A DNA stretch of 64,000 nucleotides from Massilia sp. ST3 (GTDB lineage Bacteria > Pseudomonadota > Gammaproteobacteria > Burkholderiales > Burkholderiaceae_D): positions 29,600-93,599 of the forward strand of contig NZ_JAGPWC010000011.1 of the NCBI RefSeq assembly GCF_018119405.1. Reading direction: 5' to 3'. The notes under the pieces are model-generated. The model was not told the DNA's origin. It ran no database searches and saw nothing but the letters and a program-made list of their open reading frames with translations. Shown piece by piece: positions 63,858-64,000 of this stretch. The translations under genes and the position numbers were made by a program. How positions within the stretch are numbered: position 1 is the stretch's first letter; each line of letters starts with the position of its first letter.

Positions 63858-64000
63858 TTAGTTCGACCGGCGGTATTCGCGCAGGCGGAACTGCATCCTG
63901 CCCGCCTTGCGCTCGCAGACCCCGGTCATGGTCTCGTCTGCCGCGGGCGACCAGGTGAGGCGGCTGCCGGGCGCCTTGTCGGCGCAGGCCGCATGGGCGG
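63858..64000 (-). CDS. C-terminal end of an unidentified protein (cut by window edge)
   Basis: The minus-strand frame is open from the window edge to a TAA at 63858-63860 and encodes 47 residues, including SRLTWSPAADETMTGVCERK and a final RLREYRRSN. Two cysteines are visible. Codon use fits a real gene. The family cannot be told from this fragment. Confidence 0.55.
   Translation of the reverse strand, partial: AHAACADKAPGSRLTWSPAADETMTGVCERKAGRMQFRLREYRRSN

Overview
The window looks like chromosomal DNA of a high-GC betaproteobacterium, most probably Oxalobacteraceae (Massilia/Telluria type). I infer this from the codon bias, the sdhCDAB-sdhE-gltA block opposite mdh-lyase-acnA, a DUF2863 gene, a PEP-CTERM protein and family-level resemblance of the proteins. 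No taxon was confirmed by a search. I see no prophage, transposase gene, CRISPR array or rRNA operon. There is one tRNA, tRNA-Pro(GGG).

Layout. 1-9.1 kb: a cut HD-GYP gene, a CHASE2 adenylate cyclase, a TpsB transporter, a large TpsA-like haemagglutinin with a ten-unit cysteine repeat tail, and a FecR-domain protein, all on + with short or overlapping junctions. 9.2-12.5 kb (-): an ECF42-type sigma factor with VOC and two DGPF/YCII proteins. 12.6-22.2 kb: housekeeping genes (PIN-PhoH ATPase, peroxiredoxin, Mth938-like protein, alaA, hom, an MFS-acyltransferase fusion, DUF418). 22.4-29.3 kb: tRNA-Pro, two small membrane proteins, a small glycosylation set (GT2, half-GT4, GmhB-like), an aldehyde dehydrogenase, and a divergent pair of disordered stress proteins. 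29.4-35.3 kb: M14 peptidase, CYTH protein, serine hydrolase, a secreted rhodanese-like protein and partner, VOC. 35.4-38.5 kb: a Fur-controlled catecholate siderophore receptor (fiu) and piuC. 38.5-44.9 kb: SDR/LysR pair, GNAT, DUF2863, a hybrid histidine kinase. 45-57.3 kb: the TCA supercluster (acnA, MliC-like, CitE-like lyase, mdh on -; gntR, sdhCDAB, sdhE, gltA on +), with a perfect 16-bp operator-like palindrome between its two arms. 57.3-64 kb: rnk, gluQ, a CHRD/PEP-CTERM protein, YetF-like and PDZ-like proteins, and a BlaI regulator.

The most striking unexplained signal is at 42407-42569. A near-consensus sigma70 promoter (TTGCCA-17-GATAAT) overlaps a Fur-box-like dyad and is followed by about 95 nt without a convincing ORF, then a strong intrinsic terminator on the same strand. 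This is the architecture of a Fur-repressed small RNA of the RyhB/PrrF/NrrF kind. Its C-rich linker can pair with the sdhC Shine-Dalgarno, and sdhC and acnA lie in the same window. Other signals worth attention are two mirror-image stress promoters with identical architecture (28.6-28.8 kb), a four-copy REP/BIME-like repeat whose end supplies the stop codon of two genes, a perfect 29-bp inverted repeat at 25.9 kb, and structured leaders before phoH and rnk.
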